Shown here one piece after another: positions 20,498-32,401 of a stretch of 64,000 bases of DNA; the first letter of the stretch is position 1; each line of letters opens with the position of its first letter. This DNA comes from Antedon mediterranea (lineage: Eukaryota; Echinodermata; Crinoidea; Comatulida; Antedonidae): positions 4,012,288 through 4,076,287 of the forward strand of contig NC_092676.1 of NCBI RefSeq assembly GCF_964355755.1, in the 5' to 3' direction. Made by a program: the position numbers and the translations under genes. Under the pieces are notes generated by a model. It was not told the origin of the DNA and made no database searches. It worked only from the letters and a program-made list of their open reading frames with translations.

Positions 20498-23340
20498 TAG
20501 TCCAGTAAAGATAAGTCAAAAATAGGGTGAACCTAGAACAAATTGCAACAGAATTTGTTTTTGTTTTGTCTGGTAAATATGGTTCAAATGAATATCATAT
20601 CCAAAGTTTACCAAAATCGGACATCGGGAAGTGGGTTAATTAGCATAAATTCAAAATGGCCGCCATTTGCTATTTTGAAGCCTCATATCTCTCTAACGGT
20701 TGGATTTAGACCACCTAAGTGCATTACGAGTAGATATAAATGTGATATTAAACATTCTAATTAGCATATTTAAATTTCCATATGACGTACTTATGACGTC
20801 ATATGGTAGTTGTGACGTCATATATTATGTTATAACTGTTTAAATGACATTATACTATTCGAACAATTTAGGGACTGCAAGAAAACATGTTTCTTGACAT
20901 TCTCCTTGTTAAAATGAACATTATTTCCAAAGTTTACCAAAATCGGACGTCAGGAAGTGGGTTAATTAGCATACATTCAAAATGGCCGCTATTTATCATA
21001 CCATTTTGAAGCTCCATATCTCCTTAACGCTTGGTTTTAGACCACCTAAGTGCATTGAGAGTAGATATAAATGTGATATTAAACTTTATAATTAGCATAT
21101 TTAAATTGCCATATAACGTACCTATGATGTCATAAGACATATGACGTCATGTATTTTGTCACAATAATGCTCAATTGGCATTATTCTAAGGGGAAAATAT
21201 AGAAACCGAAAGGAAAAAATGATTTTAATCTCATGAAAATAGTAGAACATTTACCACATCCAGGTTAAGATCATGGGTATCAGAAGTTATTCGGCCACCC
21301 TTCACAACATGCAATAGAACATTCCAGTTAATTTTCTGCAACTGCAACTTTTTATAACTGCATATATATCTCATATATCTCATATATAATATTTAAAGAA
21401 ATAGGATTCTTAATTAAGTAATGAGTCTGGGATTTAATAATTCGACCCCATCCTAAATATGGAGTTGGATCACAGTAAGTTTCCAATCCAAAGTACATAC
21501 ATAGAAAATGTAATGTTGGCGCCGTCAAAATACTTCCACCATACATGTAGGCACAGCAAGTCTACTTCATTGGCTTTTCTGATGTCTTTTTAAATTTTGG
21601 ACCAAACAGTTCTTGCTTAGAATAGAATGCATCCCCCTGTTTCTTTGCAAGTGCAGAGCATTACAAAGATGTTGCAAATTTGCTCCTTAAGATGTTTTCT
21701 TTAAGTACCAATTATTCCACTATTTTTTGCTTCTTCTGTCTTAAAACGCAATCGCTTTTTTTAATTATGGCAAAGTAAGATATTTAATAGATCCCCATCT
21801 GCATTCAAAGTTTCTATTCCATTTTTCTGACATTTTTTGTCAAGGAAGTTGAATACTGTCTTGTCGAAAAATAAAATACTGTAATTAGTAGTGGCAAGTT
21901 TGAAAATTACTGTATTACCTTAACAACCCCTTTTTGGATTCCGTTGATGTGTATCTTTTAACTGATGGTTCTTCATCCTAGTTAACACTAGGATGAAGTG
22001 TCCTTGTTATATGCTCATTGAATCTTGGAAACAGCATTCAAAAGATAAACATTATATAAAACATCATAAACAGTTGTTGTCTCATAAATGATCGACACCA
22101 AACAGATGCAATGAAATAGCAAATTTGAAAGAGCAGAATGGAGATGCTGACTATACAGAAAACTACAGTATGACATTTATCATTTTCATTTCAATTGAGA
22201 TGAGTTTGTGGGAATGATGGGTTTGAATAGCCTGACCCACAATCAATCGCCTCATTACAATATTTTTTTTATTCCTTTACCAATTTAAAGAGATAAAGTT
22301 CTAAAAGATGTAGTTTTAGAAAACACAAAACAAGATGTGCGCTTGAGTACAAATCAGTTTCGGAAATACAGTTGATGATCACCTTTCATACGGTTCTGTA
22401 GAATATCTATTTTCATAAGATTTTGTAAATGGAAACTTAATGATAAATTTCAATGGTTTTTACATATATATCTACTCGTAATGCACATAGGCTGTCTAAA
22501 CCCAACCGCTAAGTAGATACAGGGCTTCAAAATGGTATTTTGAATTTATGCTATTATTGACCCTCTTGAAGTCTGATTTTGGTGAACTTAGGATATCATG
22601 TTCATTTCAACAGGAAATTGTTAGAAAATTGTTTTCCTGCAGTTTCTACATTTTTTAGCATGGGATAATGCCATTTAAGCAGTTATAACATAATATATGA
22701 CGTCACAACTACCTTATGACGTCATATTTACGTCATATGGTAATTTAAATGTGCTAATTGGGAAGTTTAATGTCACATTTATATCTACTCGCAATGCACT
22801 TTGGTGGTCTAAAACCACCATTAAGGAGATATAGGGCTTCAAAATGATATAGTAAATAGCGGCCATTTTTAATTTATGCTAATTAACACACTTCTTGACG
22901 TCCGATTTTGGTCAACTTTGGAAATTATGTTCATTTCAACAAGGAGAATGTTAGGAAACTTGTTTTTCTGCAGTTTCTAAATTGTTCGCATAGTATAATG
23001 TCATTTAAGCATTTATAACATAATTTATGACGTCACAACTACCATATGACGTCATAGGTACGTCCTATGGAAATTTAAATATGCCAGTTAGAATGTTTAA
23101 TATCACATTTATATCTACTCGTAATGCATATAGGTGGTCTAAATCCAACCGTTAAGGAGATATGGGGCTTTAAAATAGCAAATGGCGGCCATTTTGAATT
23201 TATGCTAATTAACCCACTTCCCGATGTCCGATTTTGGTAAACTTTGGATATGATGTTCATGTTCACCATATCAACCAAATAAAATAAAAAAAAATTCTGT
23301 TGCAATTTGTTCTAGGTTCAACCATATTTTTACTGGACTA
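20498..23340. mobile_element. 2.84-kb element with long inverted arms of 330-bp units
   Basis: TAGTCCAGTA at the left end is the exact inverse of TACTGGACTA at the right end, and the next sequence (GAACCTAGAACAAATTGCAA) is mirrored as well. The left arm (to about 21200) holds two and the right arm (from about 22450) three copies of a unit of about 330 bp. Each unit has AAAATGGCCGCCATTT-like and TGACGTCA motifs. The centre, 21300-22440, is single copy; short frames on the - strand could be a decayed transposase but none was recognised. It splits a unit of the surrounding tandem repeat; flanks read CAATAT on the left and TATATG on the right, so a 3-bp TAT duplication is possible. Confidence 0.8.
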
Positions 23341-23519
23341 TATATGCATATATGGCAATAGTATGGCATAATAATTGAATTTTAAATACAGTAGTCGATA
23401 TTTTGGCCTGTACTAGTACAGGAATTTTTTCAGAAAATGGCAAAATTTCGAACCCTTTTAGTTTTCGACAAAAGTGTGTATTATGGCTCTATAAGTTGTT
23501 GCAAATAAATTTTTTTTTT

Positions 23520-23765
23520 CTCTCTTTGGTTTGGTGTGTGCCTCTCTTCATATACATATACATAAGTAAATAAGGGTTAGTACACTACCAGTGTCTAACT
23601 AATACTCCTGATATATTCCCATTATATTCATTTTCTCATTTAGAATGTTCAATTCTTGCAAACATTCTTAAACAATTACGTTACCTTCAATTATTAGAAT
23701 ATTGTTATGTGTTATGATATGGACTTTGTTCTGAAATAAAAGTGAATTGATTTGAATTGCATTTA
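23520..23765 (+). mobile_element. possible LINE 3' end
   Basis: Ends GGACTTTGTTCTGAAATAAA followed by GTGAATTGATTTGAATTG, a polyadenylation-like signal and a short ATTGA-type repeat tail, typical of 5'-truncated non-LTR insertions. No coding part is visible, so this could be another kind of 3' end. Confidence 0.3.
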
Positions 23766-23978
23766 GCCTTTGTTCTAAAAAACCTTAGATAATAATCAAT
23801 AGTACAATAGTCAATTCACATTCATTACTGTTTATCTTAAATCTATATATGTAATTGCTTATTCGAACAAAACAATTAAATATTAATATCAACTACTAAC
23901 CAAAGTCATACACCTGGTGAACTGATTTATCTAAATTATTTAAAACTCTTTTGCAACAATACTAAAAGAAACAATATT

Positions 23979-24126
23979 ATGTCAAACGTTGAGATGACTT
24001 TGGGAGATAAAGTTTACTACGCACATCACGGTACTGAATTGCGTAAGAAGATGTTTGTCTTTAAAGTGGTAATAATATTGGTGGAGTTATCGTTTTCTAG
24101 TTGTGCTGATGTTGGTTCAAATTCTG
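23979..24126 (+). CDS. candidate signal-peptide exon (possible first exon of the SRCR-LRR gene)
   Basis: An ATG at 23979 opens a frame that ends at a GTATGA donor after 49 codons plus one base (phase 1). A second ATG at 24051 starts MFVFKVVIILVELSFSSCA followed by DVGSNS. That is a short charged start, a hydrophobic core and a small-residue cleavage site after SCA, a classical secretion signal. From the first ATG there would be 24 extra residues before it, so the second start may be the real one. The phase-1 donor matches the phase-1 acceptor of the SRCR exon at 41727; the junction would read SNS-DIRLVDG, an ordinary SRCR start. The intron would be 17.6 kb. Nothing else links the two. Confidence 0.38.
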
Positions 24127-24632
24127 GTATGATTCGTTCTTTTAATATTTATCATTTGTAATAGATATTATAATATAGTAGGGCATTATAATAATTCATG
24201 ACCTTTTCTGAATTTGAGGCTAGGTCTAACCATCCTTATTTTACAATATTTATTATTCTATAATGTTTTATTGAAAATGAAATGAAAATATTTTTTCGAA
24301 CTAAATATTTTAGCTTTATTATATACGGTACTGTGATCAAATTCTTTAGTTAATGTTGTCAATAGTTTACCTTTTAATGAACAAATAGTAAAATTTTAAT
24401 TTCATGAGTTTTTTTTCCATTTGTTCATAAATTAATATTTTGCACTAATTTGTTCACCTTTTGATGTATCCACACACTTAAGACCGGTTCACACTGAGCA
24501 TTTTACACGCGCGTCAAGCGTCAAACCGAAACGATTCGCGACTAAACTTGAAAAAGTTGCCCATGTTGGGGAGCAACAACTGAAAATATAACATACACTA
24601 TATACCGCATATATAAGCTGTCTGCGAGCTCA
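24127..24632. other. putative first intron, nothing recognised
   Basis: AT-rich, with a GC-richer patch GGTTCACACTGAGCATTTTA at 24486 and nearby CG-containing motifs of the kind seen at repeat ends. No definable element. Confidence 0.4.
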
Positions 24633-26077
24633 TCTATATATAAATTTACGTAAGGGCAAAATTCGGTAAATCGCGCCTTACTTTTAGAATTTTTACTCGA
24701 TGGTATATAAAGTTGGTTCGTACTTTCGGTACTGATTTTAACAGCCTGATGTAACCCTGTTTACTAATTAAATTAAGTTAGATAATTAGTTATTGACGAT
24801 TAAAACGAATTTAGGTTCAACAATTTGCCCCAAATAGGGGTGTTTTCCGATCGTGGTATACACTGTCTAATGGATGTCTATCTTGAAAAATACCCGCCAC
24901 AAAAATGCGAGGAGGCTTCGCATTTTCCTATCTCCTCCTACGATAATTGTTTTTAATAGCTGAAAACCGGTTGAACAGCTCGAGTACAGTATCATAATGT
25001 TGAAGACAGGCCGATTTTCTCAAAAAAATACTATTTTGATAGAATTAATATACGTTTATGCAAATGTATTGATTTGAAATGAATGGAACATTCCAATCTC
25101 TGTTCCACAAGTGTCTATTCCCTCAGGCGTCGTAAAGGCAAGTACTGTACACTCATAACAGAAATTCGATCCATTTTTTTTTTCAATCTGTGCTGCAGAG
25201 GTTGGATATAGATATTTTTTAACGGATAATGAGCTAGCGTTTTCAGTCGCCGTATATTATGTACAAATCTTTATTATTGCAGTTAAACCACCCACGTGAC
25301 AGCATCACCCTTCCCCCACTGGCATGAGTAGCGTTGTAAAGCCAGTAGAGGATAGGCCTACGGTGCATCACATGCCCTAAACGCAGAACAACTTTGGTGG
25401 GTAGGGTTAGGAACCAACTTAAGTATGAATTGGCTCTAAGAAACAATTGAAACCCATTAGGCCTACTAATTAAGTTGAGTTAGATAATTTAATATTTATT
25501 ACTCGAATTTATGATTTGCCACGAATAGGTGTGGTTTTCACAAATTGTTTTACATTATATAAACATATTATACACGTAGTAGTGATGTATCGTTACATGT
25601 ACTATACTATTTCAATCGACTAGGACGGTGATAGTTTCAACAAAGTATTACATCGCAATGTTTTACTGTGTTTAGTGGTATATTATTTGTAAAACATGAA
25701 AACAATTAATATTTCGTTACTACATGGATAAAGAATATATTTAAAAATTGTTCCTCTTTGCACCCATCCTCTTTCCCATCCCTCAACCCTAATGTTACAT
25801 ACAAAACACAAATTAAGTTTGTTTAAATTTGACTTAAACAATTGGTCTCATTTTGTGACAAGTTTCTCTTTCGGAAGTAATTCCAAGGGTGCTAATTTTA
25901 GTTCAGTACATAAATCACAGTGTTTATTTATTCGTTCCTGTAAACGACATGTATTATTGTCCTGCGGTACGTACATTTGAAATCGCCAGTTTTTTAACGC
26001 TGAAATTATTATGTATTCGAGAACCATCTGTGGGCACGACCTAGATGGTACGCGAGCGAAGCGAGCGTACCATCTAG
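24633..26077 (+). mobile_element. non-autonomous Helitron, family 1 copy A
   Basis: Starts TCTATATATAAATTTACGTA directly after an A and ends in CTAG directly before a T. The 3' end is a hairpin with stem CTAGATGGTACGC / GCGTACCATCTAG around a GAGCGAAGCGA loop. TC start, CTAG-type end, 3' hairpin and insertion between A and T without target duplication are hallmarks of Helitrons. The same ends flank copies at 59519-60963 and 55126-55935. No Rep/helicase coding seen; short frames inside are not conserved as proteins. Confidence 0.85.
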
Positions 26078-26346
26078 TTTCATAAATTTGTCAAAACACA
26101 TTAAAGTATTATTGTATTTCCCAGAATATATAACATTTTATCGTTATTGTTATTGGTGCAGAATATTTCCCACACATCTAACTCATTATGCTAAATTAAA
26201 TCTTGTGTTTTTATTTGTTCTTCTCTTATACATTACAATGCATCTCAACTGAATATAAAGTGAGATATGTCCTCTATGTTACCACATTTCCATAATGTAG
26301 ATAATTTTCCTCGGTCCATTTTCTTAATAATTTAAAGGTATATCAA

Positions 26347-27262
26347 GTTTTCAAGTTCAAGTTCAAGTTTATTGTTTCACACAATACAATACAATAGAAC
26401 AGTAACATAAATTAATAAAAACAATTGTGTGAGGAGGACGCATTAAGCCAAGGCTTTAAGTTTGGTCCTCCAGATAATTAACGTAGCAGATGTACGGGTG
26501 AGACGGGTGGGTCTGTCTATTACGGGAAATAAATTAGCTGAATATATACAATTTAAAAAATCTGATGTTAGTGTATGGGAACTGAATTTAAGCAAATCAA
26601 TATTAAAATCTCCACAAGCATAAAAACTTTTTTTTCTGTGTTGATTACTTCAAATAATAGTGATATGTTTTCATTAAAAGTTTTTATGGATTTTTCTGGT
26701 GGTCGGTATATTACTGAGAAAATATAATTTTTTGGTTTTAATTCTATTTCAATGCAGATATTTTCAGCTTCATTATTAATTAAAGAACTCAAATCATCTC
26801 TCATTCTAAAATTAATATCATCCATAATATAAAGACAGACGCCACCACCTTTCTTATCTACTCTATCACAATAAATTAATGTATAACCAGGAATGTTATA
26901 TAAAGTATGTACAGTATTTGAACTAAACCAGGTCTCAGTGAAACATAATATATTAAATTTGTGATTAAGAGTTTCAAGATATTCAGTTATTTCAGTAAAG
27001 TTTTTTACCAGGCTACGTGAATTAAAATGAATAAAACTAAAATTGTTATTAATATTTTCAATTGAACTATTAAAGTTATCGCTGAGATGATATCTACATG
27101 TAGAAGGAATGGATGTATTTACGTCAAAAGGGTTAATACTTAATGAATTTAGATGATCAAAATCAACAAATTGGTTTACGTGAAATTGTTTTATTTCATG
27201 TAAAAACTCATCATCATTGAGTATATGATTAAACGGAAGTAGAGAAATATTACATGACGTAC
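26347..27262 (-). pseudogene. internally deleted CR1/L2-like retrotransposon: endonuclease start joined to 3' end
   Basis: On the - strand, from about 27260 down to 26570, a frame reads through the N-terminal part of an APE-type endonuclease. Recognisable blocks are FSFIHFNSRSLVKN, ILCFTETWFSS, GYTLIYCDR, KKGGGVCLYI and YIFSVIYRPPEK, the usual order in CR1/L2/Jockey elements. At the GDFN block the frame is disrupted (KKVFMLVEILILI). Soon after, the sequence jumps to what looks like a 3'UTR with a CAATACAATACAAT tail at 26347-26400. The rest of the endonuclease and the whole reverse transcriptase are missing. Confidence 0.75.
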
Positions 27263-27265
27263 AGT

Positions 27266-29405
27266 ATTATTATTATTATTATTATTCACTTTTATTTCAA
27301 ATATCAAAAAATTGACCAAAATTACAACTCGTGGCTAAGAGCCAAATTGCGTGTAAAATACATGTCATATCAAAAATATAAATATATATAAAAAAAATGA
27401 AAAAAAAAAACAACAAAGAAGGGGAGAGCAGTCGCAAGCGAGCAGGGGAGAAAATTAAGAATTTAGTAATTTGATGAAGTAGGGTATAGGGCTATTGGTA
27501 AATCTGGATGTTTTAGACGCTAGCTGGGTAATTTTGTTTTTATTTCTTAAATTCCTACCATGACAGCTATGTCTGGTCGGTGGGATTAAATCAGCTGTTT
27601 GTTTAATTTTGGGGAGATACTCAGCGAACTTGCGACAATGCTCCACCCTTCTTTGAGCCAAAGTCTCTAATTTAAGAAAATCAAGGGCACCAGAGTAAGA
27701 AAAGTAATCATTGCCTAACATAATACGGCAAGCCCTCTTTTGAACATTTTCAATACAATCGCTTAATCTACTAGACAGGCCAGAATGCCAAACAACATCA
27801 GCATACTCAACAACTGGTCTAATGTAACCACAAAAGGTCAATTTAAGCTCTTCAATGTTAAAACCAAATCGTTTTAGAGATCGTAAAAAGAAAAGTTTCC
27901 TGGAAGCTTTAGTGATGATGGAATCAATATGACAGTCCCATTTAAGGTTGTCTTGAAAAAAAAACTCCCAGGATCTTGGCTTTATTAACATATTGGAGCT
28001 TATCAGTTCCCAAGTGTATGTCAACGTGTGAAGGTTGGGTAGAACTGAAACACACCTTAAGGGCTTGACATTTTTTGGGGTTAAGCACTAAACAGTTGTT
28101 GTTACACCAGCGGAAAAAAGAATTAGGATCATCTTGTAAAAAAACAGGCAATGAGAGCTTACGATTTTCACAAAATGTAAGATCATCTACATATTTCAGA
28201 TACTTAGTTTTAGCATTTGTACCAGCATCGTTGATCATGATCTGGAAACATAAAGGGCCTAACTTGGTTCCCTGTGGGACACCAGCTTTTAAGTAAGAGT
28301 AATTAGATTAGGTACCATTATATTTAACACACTGCATACGCATAAAAAGAAAATCACACAACCATGGTACCAAAGCCCCCCTGACACCAATATCAATGAT
28401 CTTATTAACAATGATGGTATGGTCGATAAGATCAAAGGCCTTGGAGAAATCAGTAAGAACCATGGTACCAACATTGTGCTTATTCTCAGCACCTTGACAG
28501 AGATAATGCACCAAGTGGGTCAGGTAATGAGCAGTAGACAAACCCTTAACATTTCCAAACTGGTTAACATCGATTTTTGAACTTATATCTTGTAAGATCC
28601 AGTCAGTGATAAACTCCTCAGCTACTTTGGCAAACACAGAAGTAATGGAGATAGGTCTGAGTTTGTCAATAGTAGGAGGCTGAACCTTGGGCACAGGGAC
28701 TACAACTGCCTTTTTCCACTGAGAAGGGACAATGCCTTCAGAAAAAGAACAGTTGAGTATATCACAAAGTGGTTCACAAAACTCCATGGCAAATAATTTA
28801 ACAGGCCTTGTTTTCTTTAATAGATCTTAATTTTTTATAAATATCCCAAGGATAAAGTTTAGGTGCAGGTTTGTCAGAGGGAAGGAATGCAGGGAGTTGG
28901 GTTTTATTTAGAAAAGGGATGTGAGCACTAATGTTAGTAAACAAGTCATTGATGACATTAGCAATGGATTTATGATCCAATGGAGAGATTTAAGGAACTG
29001 GTATATTGAGATCAATTTTCTTAGTGTTTGTCATAACTCTGACCTGTTGGTGCCATTTACCTGGGTCAGTTTTTTGCAGGTGTCTAACTCTATCTACATT
29101 AAATTTTACTTTAGATTTAATGATTTCCCTCTTGACTTTGTTTCTGCAAGCTTTCCAATGGGTTAAGTTATTGGATTTAAACGCTTTTTGGCGTTCAGAA
29201 ATAGAATTTCTGATATTTTGTGTTAGCCAAGGTTTATCAGTATTGTGCGTTTTAATATTTTTCAACGGGAAAAACTTATTAATAGCAGTGATCAGTTTGT
29301 AATAGAAAGCATCAACTTTACTCTGTGTAGACATGCAGCTATAAATATCATTCCAATTCTGAGATACAATCCAGGTGCCAAACGATCTTATTCTGGTATC
29401 ATATA
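27266..29405 (-). pseudogene. CR1/L2-like non-LTR retrotransposon, reverse transcriptase part, 5'-truncated
   Basis: On the - strand the linker (IRSFGTWIVSQNW, about 29400-28990), pre-RT (28980-28798) and RT (28787-27942) follow in order. Motifs seen: LRPISITSVFAKVAEEFI, FSKAFDLIDHTIIVNKI, AGVPQGTKLGPL and the catalytic YVDD in LKYVDDLTF. The C-terminal region (27990-27458) has RPVVEYADVVWHSGLS and ENVQKRACRIMLG. Breaks: an in-frame TAA at about 28309 between the KAFD and PQG motifs, a frameshift in a T run near 27960, and no endonuclease. The element ends in an (ATT)n tail at 27266-27287. The clade is inferred from motif style. Confidence 0.88.
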
Positions 29406-29914
29406 AGGGACGAACACTTATAGATCAGTACCATTCTGGTTCTATGGAAAAACATTGGGCATGTGCGTACCCATTACATAATGCACATCTGTTTAGATTA
29501 ATATCGCCACTCATGAGAGCGTTTCTGCATACAATACAAATCATATTAATAAGAAATTGTTTTTAGAAAATATAGTGTTCGTTTTGTCTCAAGGGACATA
29601 ATATATTCATAAAAGTATATTGCCATGCACAACAAGTAATAATAAATACATATACATATATAATAAAAATAAACGACGAAAATAGAAAAAAAAGGTAATA
29701 TGCCTTTAATATGTAAATTTAAAAATTCCAAACTTCTAATGGAGTAAATTTTTAAAAAGTGTTGCATTTGTAATCTGCAAGGAAAAGTAAAAAAAAACAG
29801 TTATTTAATAAACAATGGTATCAGAGTCTACTCTCGTCTACGTTTAACCGAATGTGATAAAAGAAAATATCTTTTAAATTATTATGTGGAGAAAAAGCTA
29901 CTAAATAAATAATG
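29406..29914. other. between retroelement fragments, nothing recognised
   Basis: AT-rich; no coding block of an endonuclease could be found here, so the RT fragment and the ORF1 fragment are not evidently one element. Confidence 0.45.
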
Positions 29915-29916
29915 TT

Positions 29917-30960
29917 AGTTATAAAATAATAATAATAACGTTAGGTTTGACTGTCCTGCAACTTCCGTTTATGTACAAGTTGCCATTTCTGAAGGACGGC
30001 CTTTTCCCCTCTCTATAAGCTATGGCCATTGTGTCTTTCAGGCTTCGTTTTTTAATTAGGTCCGCCTCACAGAGATCATCGATGACATATATGTTACTGC
30101 TTTTTAGTGATGACTTCGACTTGGAGAGAACTTGATGTCGCTGGGGACGATATATGAACTTGGCGATGATATGCCTGGGCTTGTCGTTAGGTCCTCGCGG
30201 CTTACCGGACCGGTGCGCATTTTCTATTTTAACATTAGGAATGCATAACTCATTTTCAATCAGGTCTGTGATTTTCTGGACTGTATTTTCATTGATTTCT
30301 TCCGGTAAGCCACCAAATCGCAAATTAAAAGACCTTGAATAGCGTTCAAGCTTGTTCAGTTGATTTTGTACCGATAAGCACTTTGATTTTTCAGCTTCAA
30401 CAGTAGGTGATACGCCTTTAAGCTCTGTAGTTACATTTTTCATTTTGATTTCCATTTCTGATATCGTACTGCTAACAAATTCAATTGATGTTTCAAGTTG
30501 AGTTTGTTTGTTTTCAATTTTGTCTATCCTTCCAAGTATGGTATTCTGATTTGTTAGGACCGTGTCCAGCTGGTTACGTATACCAAACAATTCTCTTGCT
30601 ATTGTTGAATTTCGCGCCTCAGTGCTTCCGTGCTGGTCGCATCGGCTGCTTCAAGCACAGGGGGCGACTCCAGTGATTGTTGGCCTACGTCTGATGTTTT
30701 TTGGATTTCGCGCCTCCTGCTGGTCGCATCGGCTGCTTCAAGCACAGGGGGCGACTCCAGTGATTGTTGGCCTACGTCTGATGTTTTTTGGATTTCGCGC
30801 CTCAGTGCTTCCGTGCTGGGCGCCTCGGCTGCTTCAAGCACCGGGGGCGACTCCTGTGATTTTGCGCCTACGTCTGTTGGCTTTTTTTTTTCCCATTTTG
30901 AGTGCTTGATTTCTCTATTAAAGTCAGATTCAATTTGTTAAATGCACTTACAGTTTTTTT
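29917..30960 (-). pseudogene. retrotransposon ORF1-like (coiled coil plus L1-type RNA-binding domain)
   Basis: On the - strand a 223-codon frame (30590-29919) begins with a coiled coil (NQLDTVLTNQNTILGRIDKI and on, about residues 5-60). It continues into LNKLERYSRSFNLRFGGLPE and ends with NAHRSGKPRGPNDKPRHIIA and KSSLKSSNIYVIDDL. These are the RRM-like and C-terminal blocks of L1-type ORF1 nucleic-acid chaperones, also found in some CR1/Tx1-like elements. Upstream, in a frame offset by one base near 30600, three tandem copies of about 95-110 bp (30612-30880) encode VGQQSLESPPVLEAADATS-type repeats. It ends in an (AAT)n tail at 29920-29938. Probably a dead copy. Confidence 0.72.
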
Positions 30961-31000
30961 TACGGTTTATTTGTCCAACGTTGTATTAGTGTAGCATGTA

Positions 31001-32401
31001 TCTATATTATAAGTGAGAGAGTTTGTCTGTCTGTCTGTTTGTTTGTTTGTTTGTTTGTTCGTTATACAAATTTTTGTTACTGCACGTAATCTTACATATG
31101 GGGTATCAAAATGACCGCAATTGTACCGGGAATGTTCTAAGCTATATTTCAACATCATCCGCCACCTAGGATCCATGTTAGGGACCAAAATGTGGTCAAA
31201 ACCCCCACTTTCGATGTTTGTTCGTTATACAAATTTCTGTTTCTGCACGTAACCATACGTATGGGGTATCAAAATGATGGCAATTGTACCCGGAAGGTTT
31301 TAAACTACATTAAAAAAAAATTCCCCCCGACTCCTGGGGTTTTTGTGGGAGAGGTGGGTGGTGTGGTGGTTTGTGATGTCACATTTTTGCTAGGGCTCGG
31401 GGTTGTAGGCTATCGAATTGTAAAATATATACTACAAAAGTTTTACAGTATTTGAATTATCCTCAGCAAGGCGTTTGGGGAAATATAGATATAGATATAC
31501 ATATTTTATTCATTAACCAATATGACACCTATTCAATTACACATTTAGCAAAGTACTTTAACCATATCCAGCTATGTATCGGTCTCTTGGATTGTCTCAT
31601 TACAGACATCCATACCTGTGTGAACATACACATGATGTTTACTGTTACTGTGTTCAACTACATCACCAATCCTCCAAGAAAAAAACGTCAATTGTGGGAG
31701 AGTGGGGTTGGGAGATAGGGTTTGGGTTCAGGGGATTTTGCTTACACCAGAATTGTGGTTGGAAAATGTTAAAGTATTTAATCATCCCTGGAAGCAGATG
31801 GGAGTTTGGGGTGGGGATGTAGGCCTATCACCATGACCGAAACTGTATTTGGAATGTTTTAAACTACATTTGAAAACTGCCACTGAGGGATTATGGGTTG
31901 GGAGTGATAATAACATAATTTGTACTGGGGTGTAGTGTAGTAGGGGGAGGAGGAGCGAAAATACTAGCGTAATGAAGTAGCCTATATGATTGGATTGTAC
32001 TAGGAAAAGTTACTAAATTTGAACTGTCCAGGGGAGGAGTTAAGGTTTGTTGATGGTGGCTGGGGTGGTGAAAGGAGAAAGAAGGCTGGGGGACCGCAGT
32101 ATCTAAATTACATATTTTAATTATCATCCAATATGACACCTATTCATTTACACAATTTACAACGTACCATTTAACCATTATTAGACCCATCGTAGCTATG
32201 CATACTCCTCTCAATTCGAAGCTTAGGTTGAATTGAATTTGTCCATCACTGGGAAGAATTTGTTTTTAAGAAAGAGTATGGGGTGTTATTGAAGAGGGGT
32301 GGAGGTTGGCGAGTATAGACAGATACTGGCGTCGGGTGTTATGTACTGAGAAGGCTGTAAACTAATTTTGAAACCCGCCCTGGGGCGGGTATAATTGCTA
32401 G
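31001..32401 (+). mobile_element. non-autonomous Helitron, family 2
   Basis: Begins TCTATATTATAAGTGAGAGA after an A at 31000 and ends CTAG before a T at 32402. The 3' end has a perfect 8-bp hairpin, ACCCGCCC-TG-GGGCGGGT at 32373-32390, seven bases before CTAG. Near the 5' end lie (TGTC)n and (TTTG)n microsatellites, then two copies of a block (TTCGTTATACAAATTT...TGGGGTATCAAAATGA at about 31058 and 31223). No Rep/helicase frame. Classified by structure alone. Confidence 0.83.

Noticed and set aside
21300-22440. Possible Tc1/mariner transposase in the centre of the inverted-arm element
   Set aside because: A DLN-containing stretch on the - strand recalls the family, but no continuous frame or D,D,E/D arrangement could be followed.
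29406-30960. ORF1 and RT fragments as one full-length LINE
   Set aside because: Same strand and right order, but the ORF1 piece has its own (AAT)n tail and no endonuclease lies between them.
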